From contig JANSXX010000002.1 in NCBI GenBank assembly GCA_024742815.1, positions 372,001-436,000 of the forward strand: a stretch of 64,000 nt of DNA, read 5' to 3'. Positions 1-9,581 of this stretch are shown in pieces. Position 1 is the stretch's first letter; each line of letters starts with the position of its first letter. The stretch comes from HXMU1420-13 sp024742815 (GTDB taxonomy: Bacteria; Bacteroidota; Rhodothermia; Balneolales; Balneolaceae). The notes beneath the pieces are model-generated. The model saw only the letters and a program-made list of their open reading frames with translations. It did not search any database and was not told the origin of the DNA. The position numbers were made by a program, and so were the translations under genes.

Positions 1-780
1 GGCTCACTCGATCAACAGTTGCTTGCCGAGAAAATGGATTTTAATAACACACTTTCTGAGCCTAAATCAGCAAAAGAAGTGATGTTTGATACGATGATTG
101 AAAGTGCTGTTCGGTCAACCGAGCTCGCTAAAGATGTTGGGTTAGGTGCGAACAAAATCATTGTAAGTTGCAAAATGTCACACGTACAGGATGTAATTGA
201 AGTGTACACTCGTTTATCAGAAGTGATGAATCAGCCACTGCACGTTGGTTTAACCGAAGCCGGAATGGGCATGAAAGGGATGGTTGCAAGTTCGGCTGCT
301 TTGTCGGTTATTTTGCAGCGTGGAATTGGCGATACTATTCGAGTATCCTTAACTCCTCAACCGGGCGCCGATCGTGCACTAGAAGTTGAAGTTGCTCAGC
401 AGATTCTGCAATCGCTAAACATCCGCAGTTTTATCCCCCAAGTAACTGCTTGTCCGGGTTGTGGAAGAACCAAGAGCACGTATTTCCAGGAATTAGCGGA
501 AGAAATACAGGAATACATTAAAGAATCGATGCCGGTTTGGAGTAAAACCTATCCCGGTGTAGAAGAAATGGATGTGGCTGTTATGGGCTGCATCGTAAAC
601 GGTCCCGGTGAGTCTAAAGCGGCAAATATTGGAATTTCTTTGCCGGGTACATTTGAAGAACCTAAGGCCCCGGTGTACATAGATGGAGAGCATGCCAAAA
701 CGTTGAGAGGGGACAATATCGGGAAAGAGTTCAAGCAAATATTGAATGAGTACATCGCAAAAAATTATAGTAACAACTAG
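1..780 (+). CDS. ispG: 4-hydroxy-3-methylbut-2-enyl diphosphate synthase, C-terminal part
   Basis: This is the 3' portion of the [4Fe-4S] enzyme that converts methylerythritol cyclodiphosphate to HMBPP, the penultimate step of the MEP isoprenoid pathway in the cytoplasm. The reading frame is open at base 1, so the true start lies upstream; the first internal start-like codon (TTG at 19) is not the gene start. The cluster ligands are visible: CPGCGR gives two cysteines (codons at 451 and 460) and MGCIVNGPGE supplies the third (589) followed by the conserved Glu. The HVGLTEAG and GDTIRVSL segments belong to the TIM-barrel part. The GCGRT and NGPGESK wording resembles the form found in alphaproteobacteria and relatives more than the E. 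coli form. The gene ends in a TAG TAG double stop. Identification is firm. Confidence 0.95.
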   Translation, partial: GSLDQQLLAEKMDFNNTLSEPKSAKEVMFDTMIESAVRSTELAKDVGLGANKIIVSCKMSHVQDVIEVYTRLSEVMNQPLHVGLTEAGMGMKGMVASSAALSVILQRGIGDTIRVSLTPQPGADRALEVEVAQQILQSLNIRSFIPQVTACPGCGRTKSTYFQELAEEIQEYIKESMPVWSKTYPGVEEMDVAVMGCIVNGPGESKAANIGISLPGTFEEPKAPVYIDGEHAKTLRGDNIGKEFKQILNEYIAKNYSNN

Positions 781-1075
781 TAGTACTTCTCGCACAAAAT
801 GTAAGATGTTTACCATAGATGTAACCGTTTACATTTAATAAATCTTGTCTTTACACAATCTTCACAAAGAGCCTTTATTTAAGTTAAATAAGGTTTATAG
901 TGTTATAAGATGTTGTTAAATATTAAATAACGTATCAAAATACTTTATCCATTTAATTTGCGACGGATAATCGAATCCATAGGTTAGATTAAAAAATCAT
1001 AAAATTTGCTTGAAAAAATGTAAGCGCTTTCAATATTTTAATTGCGTATCAATTTTAAATGTTGGAGTCGGTACA
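781..1075 (+). promoter_or_regulatory. Regulatory region before the starch-locus operon
   Basis: This AT-rich region between ispG and the PpiC lipoprotein gene holds a LacI-type operator (separate entry) and no convincing ORF. A weaker related half-palindrome, ATGTAA followed by TTACCAT, lies just upstream at about 799-816. A possible Bacteroidota -7 element (AAAATTTG) occurs at 1001-1008, but its TA is out of register with the TAnnTTTG consensus, so the promoter call is tentative. Confidence 0.4.
819..834. promoter_or_regulatory. LacI-family operator-like palindrome
   Basis: ATGTAACCGTTTACAT has 6-bp inverted arms (ATGTAA/TTACAT) around a central CG, the arrangement typical of LacI/GalR-family operators. 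It lies about 240 bp before the first gene of the cluster that contains a LacI-family regulator (13956-14945). I infer that this regulator binds here and controls the TonB receptor and secreted-protein operon according to maltodextrin availability. No second copy was found by eye in front of the regulator gene. Confidence 0.5.
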
Positions 1076-2764
1076 GTGTTACACTATGGTCGCATAGTTT
1101 TAATTTCCTTTCTACTTCTCGGATGTTCTCTTTCTGATAATAATTCCGTTGATGAAAACGTACTGGCTCGAATTGAAGATCATAAGGTTACTGAAACGCA
1201 GTTTGTAAATGCATTCAAGCGTAACTTTTATAAAGTAGGGCAAACCCTTCAGCCATCGCTAGACAACAAAGTTTCGATTTTAAAGGAAGAGTTTGAAACT
1301 TATGTGTTAGCTGTTCACGCCGAAGATTTGGGAATCGCTAATGATGAGCGTTCAGATCTGGAATACGGTTTACTACAACGTAAAGTGTACGCCGAGGAAT
1401 ATTTGCTACGCGAAGTTTTAAGTAAAAAAAATGTAACCGAAGCAGACTTAAGAGAGTTATTCCTTCGCTTCAACTCAAGGGTTCGAGCTTCCCACCTTTA
1501 TGCCAAAACCAAAGAAGAAGCTGATAGGTTGTATGAAAGGCTGTTAGCCGGCGAAAGTTTTGAAGCGTTGGCTGAAGAGGTTTTTACAAATCCATACTTG
1601 GCGAATAATGGCGGTGATATTGGTGAGTTTACAGTAGATGAAATGGATATCGCGTTCGAAAATGCTGCTTTTGCACTGAATGTTGGGGATGTCTCCGCTC
1701 CGATAAAAACCCGACAAGGTTACAGCATCATCAAGCTAACCGATCGGTACAGCACTCCAATTCTCACCGAGTTTCAATACCAATCGCAGAAAAATAATTT
1801 GATGAGTTTGGCAGCTCAGCGAAAGGAAGAGATCGAAACACGAGCATTCATTAGTTCTACAATAGATCGTTTAAATATCGATGACGAATTACTTGAAGAA
1901 ATGTGGGTGGAGATAAACAATGATCAAGCCAATTCAATCGCACATAACTTCGAAGATCAAACTTTGAATTTCGAATTATCGGATTACAGCAACGAGCCAA
2001 TTTCCAGCGTAGAGGGTTTTAGTTTTACCGTAGAGAATCTTAAGCAAGAAGGATTTTATACAGATCCTACAAACCTCGCTAACATCAATGATTTTGATAA
2101 CTTCAAAGACTTTGTGCACGGTATAATATTTAGAACCTACATTGTTGATCGATTTAGAGAAACTGAACATATCAATGATCCGCTGGTTAGCTCCTCCATC
2201 GAACAATCGTTTAATGTATACCTAAGCAACCGTGTAAGAACTCACATTTTTGATTCAATCACTTTTACTGAAGATCAATTACGAGAAGAGTTTGAGAATA
2301 ATCGTGAGATGTACGATTTCCCTTTAATGGTAAATACCGGAAGAATTGTAGTTGCAACAGAAGAGGAGGCTCAAAGCCTAAAAAAAGAGTTGGAAGCCGG
2401 TGCAGATTGGGAACAAGCGGTAATCGATCACACATTGATAAACCAAGACTTAATGGTGAATGGTGAGATGGGGTTACAGCCTATTCAAAATTACGGCTCG
2501 TATGCATTTGACATCAAAGATCTTTCAGTAAACGAAATTACTGAACCATTAGCATTCGAGTATGGGCAGTTTGTGCTTTTCAAAGTGTTAGAGATAGAAG
2601 AACCAAGACCATCGACATTCGAAGAATCCAAGGGATTGGTTGAGCGAGTTCTGAAAAATCAACAAATAGAAGAACGCCTAAAAGCTACGATCTCAGAAAC
2701 CATGGACAAACACGATGCTGTACTTAATATCGAGAAATTGAAATCAATAAGAATTGAATTATAG
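1076..2764 (+). CDS. PpiC/SurA-like peptidyl-prolyl isomerase lipoprotein
   Basis: Likely a periplasmic, membrane-anchored parvulin-type foldase or chaperone. The open frame reaches back to a TTG at 1010, but I prefer GTG at 1076. It has a GGAG about 9 bases upstream and gives a compact lipoprotein signal (HYGRIVLISFLLLGC) whose Cys is residue 17. A parvulin domain runs from RASHLYAKTKEEADRLYERL to about GYSIIKLTDRY, including the NGGDIGEF and GDVSAPIKTRQGYSIIKL blocks. A second, more divergent copy occupies the C-terminal third (NTGRIVVATEEEAQSLKKEL through EYGQFVLFKVLEI). The stop is 11 bases before the TonB receptor start, so the gene heads that operon. A plausible job is folding or delivery of the outer-membrane and secreted proteins encoded next to it. 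Confidence 0.75.
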   Translation: MLHYGRIVLISFLLLGCSLSDNNSVDENVLARIEDHKVTETQFVNAFKRNFYKVGQTLQPSLDNKVSILKEEFETYVLAVHAEDLGIANDERSDLEYGLLQRKVYAEEYLLREVLSKKNVTEADLRELFLRFNSRVRASHLYAKTKEEADRLYERLLAGESFEALAEEVFTNPYLANNGGDIGEFTVDEMDIAFENAAFALNVGDVSAPIKTRQGYSIIKLTDRYSTPILTEFQYQSQKNNLMSLAAQRKEEIETRAFISSTIDRLNIDDELLEEMWVEINNDQANSIAHNFEDQTLNFELSDYSNEPISSVEGFSFTVENLKQEGFYTDPTNLANINDFDNFKDFVHGIIFRTYIVDRFRETEHINDPLVSSSIEQSFNVYLSNRVRTHIFDSITFTEDQLREEFENNREMYDFPLMVNTGRIVVATEEEAQSLKKELEAGADWEQAVIDHTLINQDLMVNGEMGLQPIQNYGSYAFDIKDLSVNEITEPLAFEYGQFVLFKVLEIEEPRPSTFEESKGLVERVLKNQQIEERLKATISETMDKHDAVLNIEKLKSIRIEL

Positions 2765-2775
2765 GTGAACTAATA

Positions 2776-5664
2776 ATGATAAAGCTTAGATACTTTATTT
2801 TGCTCGGGTTTTTTGGGTTACTTGCCATTTCGGCAAATGCTCAATCGGGTAAAATTCAAGGTAAAGTAACAGAAGTGGGTACAGGAGAGCCATTAACGGG
2901 TGCCACTGTAGCTATTCAGGGTACAACAAGAGGTGTGCTGGTAGACATTGATGGTAATTATGTAATTCTGAATGTGCCGCCGGGTACGTATACATTGGAA
3001 GCGCGTTTTATCGGATTTGCAGCCCAAGTAATCGAAAACGTAGTTGTTCGTACCGATTTAACCACCGAAATAGACTTTGAGCTTCGCGAGGAAGTTTTTG
3101 AAGGTGAGGAAATTGTGGTACAGGCAGAACGTCCGGTTATTATTAAGGATTTAACAGCGTCAGAATCGCGAGTGAGTAGCGAAGAAATTGCTTCTTTACC
3201 GGTGCAGGAAGTAACCGATGTAATCCAACTGCAAGCGGGTGTTAATATCAGTAATAATGGGGCAATTCACATTCGTGGGGGTAGAGCTTCGGAAGTTTCT
3301 TACGTTGTAGATGGTATTCGTACTACCGATGATTACGATCGTAGCCAGGGTTTACGAATTGAAAATGAAAGTATTCAAGAGCTTCAGGTAATTTCGGGTA
3401 CGTTCAACGCAGAGCACGGCCAAGCCATGTCGGGTATCGTAAACGTAGTTACTAAAGCAGGTTCTAACGATTACGAGGCAGATTTCAGAGTATGGGGCGG
3501 ATCTTATCTGGTTTCACGGCCGGAATTGTATGATGGAATCGGCTACATAAGTAATGACGGGGTTGGTGATATTGACCCAACTCGCATGTATAACTTCAGT
3601 GGGTCTTTATCAGGTCCAATTTTAAGAGATAAGCTTACCTTTTTTGTAACCGGTAGGTACTTTGAAAATAAAGGATGGTTAACAGGTAGAAATGCATTTA
3701 ATGCACAGGGACCATTTTCAGAGACTATAAATATCAGTCAATTAGATTCGTACAGAACTCCGTATGGCGAGACTTTTGATCCTAGTTTGCCATGGTTTTC
3801 GGTAGACACATTAGGTACTCAAAATGTGGAAGTTCGCGATAACGGAAAGAGAGATAGTTCACTAGTTAACATGAACCGTTTTGCTTCCTACAGTTTTCAG
3901 GGAAACCTGCAGTATAGAGTATCCAATAGTCTGAAATTCAATCTTGTTAGTTCTTATGGAAATGAAGAGGGCAGAGGCTATAACCATAGTCGTAAACTTG
4001 TGCCGGAAGGGGTAAATAGCTTTTATCGCGAGAACTTTTCTGTAAATCTTAAAACTACGATTACTCCTTCTGCAAAAACTTTCGTAACCATCAATACTGC
4101 AACTACTTACAATGGTTTTGAGAGTTATTTGTATGAAAATCTGTACGATCCAAGATATTTTAATTACGATCAGATTTCAGATATTGAAACCGTATTTGGG
4201 GGCATCACTCCGGGACAACCCTTCCAGTTTGATGTACTTGGAACCGATAATTCAATTTTTGAGCGTTCAACACGTAGTTTTATTGCAAAGGCAGAAGTTT
4301 CCAGTCAGGTTAACGACCGCCATTTCGTAAAAGCCGGTATCAACTTCCAAGGCGATATTGTGAATTTCGAAAGCATCAACTTACAGCCATTAGGTAATGA
4401 TGGTGTATCGCTACCTGATGGAGTACCCGATGATGTACTTCCATTTGTTCAGCTAGGTTTACCATCCCTTGAAACAACCAACTACAATAGATTCGAGAGA
4501 AAACCATACAACTTTAGCAGTTATATTCAGGATAAAATCGAATATGATGATTTTATTGTAAACGTTGGTTTACGATTCGATTTCTTCCAGCCTAATGCGC
4601 AAATACCAGCAGACCCGCGCGATCCCGACATCACAAATCCAATTCTTCAATCGAATATTGATCTAACCAGAGAAGAGCGTGAAGAAATTTGGTGGGAAGA
4701 TGTAGATCCAAAATTTCAATTGAGTCCTAGAGTTGGTATCTCATATCAGGTTTCTGAAAAAGGATTATTGTATTTCTCTTATGGATATTTCTTCCAGATG
4801 CCATCCTACGAATTCCTTTTCACCAACAGTCAGGTTTTATTACCTGAGAGTTCCGGAGTTTTCGGAATTTTTGGAAATCCTGATTTAAAACCAGAGAGAT
4901 CTACCCAATACGAACTGGGGTCGAAATTTGAGATTATTGAAGGTACAGGTTTAGAAGTAACAGGTTTTTATAAAGATACGCGTGATTACGTTTCTTCAGG
5001 TTTGGTACAACCAACGTACTTAGGTAACGTTCGCTATGCACGTTGGATCAACCGCGATTACTCTATCTCTAAAGGGCTAACCGTTGCATTAAACCAATTT
5101 GTAAGTCAACGCATTAATTTTGGTCTAGATTATACCTTTAACACTGTAGAAGGAAGTAACTCTGATCCGGCCGCCGAGTTTAACCAAGCCGTTTCTTCAG
5201 GTGATCTATCAGGAGAATCTTTAACAAAACTCATCCAGCCATTAGACTGGGACAGAACGCACATCATTAACGGTACTATGTTCTATGCAGGTAAAAATCA
5301 TGGCGCCAACGTTGCTGCACGGTTTTTGACCGGTACACCATACACGCCATCATCGCCTATTGAGCAGCGTACTGGTCCTGTTGCTTCTGTGCGAGACTTA
5401 CGTAACACTGCACGTTATCCTGTTCGATTTACCATCGACATTAACACCTTCTATAATGTGGATATCGCTGGGCAGGATATGCGAATTTTCCTCAACATTT
5501 TTAACATCTTAGATAGCCAAGTTGTAAACAGTATTTATTCAGATTCAGGCTCTCCTGATTTCCCTCTGATCATGCCGATTACATTCGATGATACGTATTT
5601 CCAAGATCCGTCAAGATTTGGAGAACCACGACGAATTCAACTGGGTATTCAACTTTCATTTTGA
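2776..5664 (+). CDS. TonB-dependent receptor with carboxypeptidase-regulatory-like domain
   Basis: A 962-residue outer-membrane receptor. A signal peptide ends near ISANAQS. Next is a CarboxypepD_reg-like beta-sandwich (GKIQGKVTEVGTGEPLTGAT to about residue 115), then a plug domain (LQAGVNISNNGAIHIRGGRA, VVDGI, SGIVNVVTKAG) and a beta barrel ending in the terminal aromatic IQLSF. It is closer in style to Oar-type receptors than to classical SusC, and there is no SusD neighbour. The position in the starch-degradation cluster suggests uptake of oligosaccharides, but the substrate is inferred from context only. The next gene's preferred start lies 18 bases downstream, so co-translation or tight operon coupling is likely. 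Confidence 0.85.
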   Translation: MIKLRYFILLGFFGLLAISANAQSGKIQGKVTEVGTGEPLTGATVAIQGTTRGVLVDIDGNYVILNVPPGTYTLEARFIGFAAQVIENVVVRTDLTTEIDFELREEVFEGEEIVVQAERPVIIKDLTASESRVSSEEIASLPVQEVTDVIQLQAGVNISNNGAIHIRGGRASEVSYVVDGIRTTDDYDRSQGLRIENESIQELQVISGTFNAEHGQAMSGIVNVVTKAGSNDYEADFRVWGGSYLVSRPELYDGIGYISNDGVGDIDPTRMYNFSGSLSGPILRDKLTFFVTGRYFENKGWLTGRNAFNAQGPFSETINISQLDSYRTPYGETFDPSLPWFSVDTLGTQNVEVRDNGKRDSSLVNMNRFASYSFQGNLQYRVSNSLKFNLVSSYGNEEGRGYNHSRKLVPEGVNSFYRENFSVNLKTTITPSAKTFVTINTATTYNGFESYLYENLYDPRYFNYDQISDIETVFGGITPGQPFQFDVLGTDNSIFERSTRSFIAKAEVSSQVNDRHFVKAGINFQGDIVNFESINLQPLGNDGVSLPDGVPDDVLPFVQLGLPSLETTNYNRFERKPYNFSSYIQDKIEYDDFIVNVGLRFDFFQPNAQIPADPRDPDITNPILQSNIDLTREEREEIWWEDVDPKFQLSPRVGISYQVSEKGLLYFSYGYFFQMPSYEFLFTNSQVLLPESSGVFGIFGNPDLKPERSTQYELGSKFEIIEGTGLEVTGFYKDTRDYVSSGLVQPTYLGNVRYARWINRDYSISKGLTVALNQFVSQRINFGLDYTFNTVEGSNSDPAAEFNQAVSSGDLSGESLTKLIQPLDWDRTHIINGTMFYAGKNHGANVAARFLTGTPYTPSSPIEQRTGPVASVRDLRNTARYPVRFTIDINTFYNVDIAGQDMRIFLNIFNILDSQVVNSIYSDSGSPDFPLIMPITFDDTYFQDPSRFGEPRRIQLGIQLSF

Positions 5665-5681
5665 TTTTTTCGAGTATAAAA

Positions 5682-8600
5682 ATGATTAAAAAAACACTAA
5701 TTACAGCATTTATTTTCTTCTTTCCGGCGCTGCTTTTCGCTCAATCGAGTACGTATGAGCCCAGTGAGGAGCGAGCTTCCTTCCAGCAAAGAAAAAAATC
5801 TATTATGGATGGTAACCGGCTTCGGGCTACCTATCAGAATAGTGGCCACGCAGGGAGATATGACGGGCAAAACACGGATGAGATTTTATTCGAATTCCCA
5901 ATAAACACTGATAGAACATACATTTATTTTGTATCGGCTGTGATGGGAGCAGAGGTGAATAACCAGCATCCTAATGCTTCGGAACCAACATTTCCAATTA
6001 TCAACGTCGCTGAAGGTAGAACTTCGAGTGAAGGTGATTCGTGGACAATGAACCCAATTGAAGGCTATGCACGCCCTGTTGAAGACACTGGCGAAATGGC
6101 ACGAAGCGACCGAGGCCCCGGATCTATTTTAGGTAACACCTGGCCGGATGTATGGCCTGATAAACTGGAAAATGGTGGCGATGGTTGGGCCGGATCATGG
6201 AATGGTTACTTCGGTCGTGATCAATTTAGTGCCGATCTGGAGTTTTATTACAAAGCTGGTGATGACTTATACAAACGTTTTCTTGAAGGAACTTCACGAA
6301 ATCAACAATTTCAGCCCGATTCAACCGATCCTACTCGCGGTGGTTTGGGAATTTTATTAGATACTAGAATTCTTGCATGGTCGCAAACTCTCATCAATTC
6401 GACCCACTTTAATATTTTCGAAATTACTAACGATGGATCGCACGATTACCGCAAAGTCGCCTTTGGTTTATGGATTGCGGATTTGATTGTGGGGCAGGCT
6501 GATACGCCCGAGTTTGACGATCTAAGGTCGATTGCATTCGTTGCTACTTCGCAACGTACTCCAGCGCCGGAACAGTTTGATGGGCCAATCGGAGAAATGG
6601 GTGTGAAATTCCTTGAAACACCCGGTAACTCCATCGATGGTATTGATAATGACGGGGACAGCTATTTCTTTGATATGCAAAACTCCTTCTACGATTCTGA
6701 TAATGCCGATATTTATCAGCCATTAACAAGTGCAGATGGTTTTTACACCCGCGATTCTCTCGTTAATGCAGTAATCCCAACATTTAGCATTACATCGTTT
6801 AGCGAAACTACTATTTGTCCGGGCGATAAAATTGTGCTTATTACCGACGAGGGCGATCGAATTATCTCTACCTATCCTGCAGATGGTGAATCGGTGTATT
6901 CTCGCGGACAAACCATCACCTCTGATGGAAGTTGTTTAACGGTTACGGAAGATTTCTTCCCTGATGTGTTAGCCGAAGATCCTTTATCTACCATTCACGT
7001 AGATCAGATTGATAATGATTTAGATGGTTTGATTGACGAAAACCGACCTAATCACTTAAATAAAGCTACGTTCATTAATAATGCTGAGCAAATTGTAGCT
7101 GTACGACACATTAATTACATGAACTTTAATGTGGGCGATACTCTGCAACGTGGCTTAATTGTGCCAAATAGAGTGATTCGAGAGCGAATGGCTTCTGATG
7201 CCTCATTCAATACGTTGGTAACCGAATATCAGGATATGTTGCGAACGATCTACGGAGCTACACGTTCTGAAGAGTTTTATAATACCTACTACATTAATCA
7301 ATTTACCGCGGCGCCAATGATTGATGAAGCTCGTGATGATCTTTTCGATAACGATCAGGATTGGTTTACCGCTCAGGATGATGTTGGGATCGAAGGAGAT
7401 GGTGACGAACCAAGTGCCGGGCAAAACGACGGGTTTCCAACCTCGGGTGGAACTACTTCCTTTCCGGGAGAGCCAAACATCGATAAAACCGATGTTGCAG
7501 AGAGTGACCAACTTGGGGTTTCTCGAGCTAGAATTTTTGCAGCCGGATCATTCCCAATTGCTCAGGACGCCACTGTGTGGAGAAACTTTTTGCTTCCCGG
7601 CGATTTTGAACGAACAGGAGAAGCCGGCCGTGATGATGATATCTTTGTTTCGTCTTCACTTTTCCCATTAGCGAAAGGGCAAACCGAACGTTTTGCAGTA
7701 GCAATAACCGGTGTGCAAACTAAAAGCCAGAATGCACAAGACGATCGTAATCTAACAAACGATAATCTCGATCAAGCCTTTACAGCCTACGACAATGATT
7801 ATCAGTTTGCTGTTTCACCACAACCACCTGTTGTAACGGCGGTAGCAAGCGATGGAAAAGTAACGCTGTATTGGGATGATAGTGCAGAAAGCTCGTTCGA
7901 CCGATATTTACAGCGAATTACCGGTAATGGCTTCGATTTCGAGGGATACAAAATCTATCGTGCAACCGATGAATCCTTCGAAGAAGTGCTAAATATCACC
8001 GATGGTAGAGGAAATCCGCAGTTTAGAACTCCTCTCGAAACCTTTGATGTGATGAACGGAATTAAGGATTACCATCCAACAGCGGTTAATGGAGTTCAGT
8101 ATTACTTAGGAAACGATTCCGGTTTACAGTACACCTTCGAAGATACCACCGTAACAAATGGCCGACGCTATTTTTACGCCGTTACCTCGTTCGACTTTGG
8201 TGCGGAAGTTGCAGGAATTGCTCCATCCGAATCCAGAATTCAGATTAGTAGAAATCCTGATGGTTCTTTTGTGCTTGGACCAAATGTTGTGCAAGTACGT
8301 CCTGCTGCAGAGCAAGCCGGATATGTTTCGCCAAAAAATCCAATGGCAACCATCACCAGTGGATCGCCGGGTGGAAGAGTTGAAGTTGAAATGGTTGATC
8401 CGGTAGAACTACGTGCTGATAATGTATACAGTGTAACTTTTAAGGATACATTGATTGCGGGGCAACCCGGTAAACCGGATACGGTTAAAACCAAAAGCTT
8501 TACACTTCGCAATGTTACGGATGGAGGTAACGATACCTTAATCGTAGATTCTGAGAAGTTTAATGGCGAAGAGCTCCCCGTTTTCGAAGGTTTTAAAGTG

Positions 8601-9575
8601 AGAGTTATTAACGAAACCGAGCGTGGAGTTAATCAAGAGTTAACGGGTTGGAACACCAATCGAGATGTTACCCTCAATAACTTTCAGTTTACCGTTGCAA
8701 ATACTCGACAGAATATTGCCGATTACATGGTAGTATTTGGTGATTTGGGCTTTGGGCAATCCAGCGATATAACCATCGAACGCGCTCCCGGTAGATTCCA
8801 AAGTTATCCTTCGGTGCCAACCAACTTTAAGGTATTTAATAGAGCTACAGGCGAAGAAATTAAGTTCGCCTATCAATCGGTAACTCGTACACCGTCAACG
8901 AATTGTCAGTTTGAGCCTGCAGTTGGTGAAGTTGGAGAGTTCTCAGCTTATCGACAAACTGGTCCTGGTTTATTCCTGCCTTGTAGTGGCGCACTTTCTG
9001 ATAACATGTACTTTATCGAAGATTTCCGTGGAGAGGACGATGTAGCCACTTATCGAATTCGAATGGAAGTAATTACTGAAGAAGTAGATGACGAAACAGT
9101 AACAATCAGTGAAAATCCAGCCGCTGGCGATACCATCTATGTTACCTTGAACAAACCGTTCATCGAAGGCGATGAATTCCGATTCAGAATTCAAGATGTA
9201 AACCAGCCTATGATAGATAATGAGTTGGCAAAAGAAGAATTGGAAGACATTAAAGTTGTTCCGAATCCTTACATCGTTTCCAACCCATACGAGATTAGTG
9301 CTACCAGCACGAACAGGCAGCAGCGCAGAGAATTACACTTTACACATCTGCCCGTACCTTCAACACTTCGCATATTTACCGTCTCTGGCTTCTTAGTAGA
9401 AGAAATTGAAATCACCGACAACAATGTACGTCGTGTTGGTGGCAATTTTGGTGGAACCTACGTGTGGGATATGTTAACCAAAGACAATCTGGAAATATCG
9501 TATGGTGTCTATCTGTATCACGTAGATGCTCCGAATATTGGTGAAAAAACAGGCAAATTTGCAGTCATTAAATAA
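5682..9575 (+). CDS. Large secreted protein with Ca-binding-like repeats and T9SS-type C-terminus
   Basis: A protein of 1297 residues from ATG 5682; a TTG seven codons earlier would overlap the previous stop. The signal peptide is MIKKTLITAFIFFFPALLFA, cut before QSS. No enzyme domain was recognised. Several Asp/Asn-rich loops (DGIDNDGDS, DQIDNDLDGLIDE, DLFDNDQDW) look like calcium-binding DxDxDG motifs. A fibronectin-III-like stretch begins near PPVVTAVASDGKVTLYWDDS and contains GYKIYRATD. The end (VVPNPYIVSNPYE to YGVYLYHVDAPN and KTGKFAVIK) matches the T9SS type A/FlgD-like sorting fold, so surface export is likely. It is sandwiched between the TonB receptor and a PorV-like gene, an arrangement suggesting a cell-surface complex. 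Function is otherwise unknown. Confidence 0.75.
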   Translation: MIKKTLITAFIFFFPALLFAQSSTYEPSEERASFQQRKKSIMDGNRLRATYQNSGHAGRYDGQNTDEILFEFPINTDRTYIYFVSAVMGAEVNNQHPNASEPTFPIINVAEGRTSSEGDSWTMNPIEGYARPVEDTGEMARSDRGPGSILGNTWPDVWPDKLENGGDGWAGSWNGYFGRDQFSADLEFYYKAGDDLYKRFLEGTSRNQQFQPDSTDPTRGGLGILLDTRILAWSQTLINSTHFNIFEITNDGSHDYRKVAFGLWIADLIVGQADTPEFDDLRSIAFVATSQRTPAPEQFDGPIGEMGVKFLETPGNSIDGIDNDGDSYFFDMQNSFYDSDNADIYQPLTSADGFYTRDSLVNAVIPTFSITSFSETTICPGDKIVLITDEGDRIISTYPADGESVYSRGQTITSDGSCLTVTEDFFPDVLAEDPLSTIHVDQIDNDLDGLIDENRPNHLNKATFINNAEQIVAVRHINYMNFNVGDTLQRGLIVPNRVIRERMASDASFNTLVTEYQDMLRTIYGATRSEEFYNTYYINQFTAAPMIDEARDDLFDNDQDWFTAQDDVGIEGDGDEPSAGQNDGFPTSGGTTSFPGEPNIDKTDVAESDQLGVSRARIFAAGSFPIAQDATVWRNFLLPGDFERTGEAGRDDDIFVSSSLFPLAKGQTERFAVAITGVQTKSQNAQDDRNLTNDNLDQAFTAYDNDYQFAVSPQPPVVTAVASDGKVTLYWDDSAESSFDRYLQRITGNGFDFEGYKIYRATDESFEEVLNITDGRGNPQFRTPLETFDVMNGIKDYHPTAVNGVQYYLGNDSGLQYTFEDTTVTNGRRYFYAVTSFDFGAEVAGIAPSESRIQISRNPDGSFVLGPNVVQVRPAAEQAGYVSPKNPMATITSGSPGGRVEVEMVDPVELRADNVYSVTFKDTLIAGQPGKPDTVKTKSFTLRNVTDGGNDTLIVDSEKFNGEELPVFEGFKVRVINETERGVNQELTGWNTNRDVTLNNFQFTVANTRQNIADYMVVFGDLGFGQSSDITIERAPGRFQSYPSVPTNFKVFNRATGEEIKFAYQSVTRTPSTNCQFEPAVGEVGEFSAYRQTGPGLFLPCSGALSDNMYFIEDFRGEDDVATYRIRMEVITEEVDDETVTISENPAAGDTIYVTLNKPFIEGDEFRFRIQDVNQPMIDNELAKEELEDIKVVPNPYIVSNPYEISATSTNRQQRRELHFTHLPVPSTLRIFTVSGFLVEEIEITDNNVRRVGGNFGGTYVWDMLTKDNLEISYGVYLYHVDAPNIGEKTGKFAVIK

Positions 9576-9581
9576 GTAGTC

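Noticed and set aside
1010..1075. TTG 1010 as the start of the PpiC lipoprotein
   Set aside because: No ribosome-binding sequence, and it would put about 22 polar residues before the lipoprotein signal. GTG 1076 has GGAG upstream and gives a normal signal length, though this is not proven.
2776..5664. SusC assignment for the TonB receptor
   Set aside because: No SusD gene is adjacent and the barrel wording is closer to Oar-like receptors, so only a general receptor call is given.
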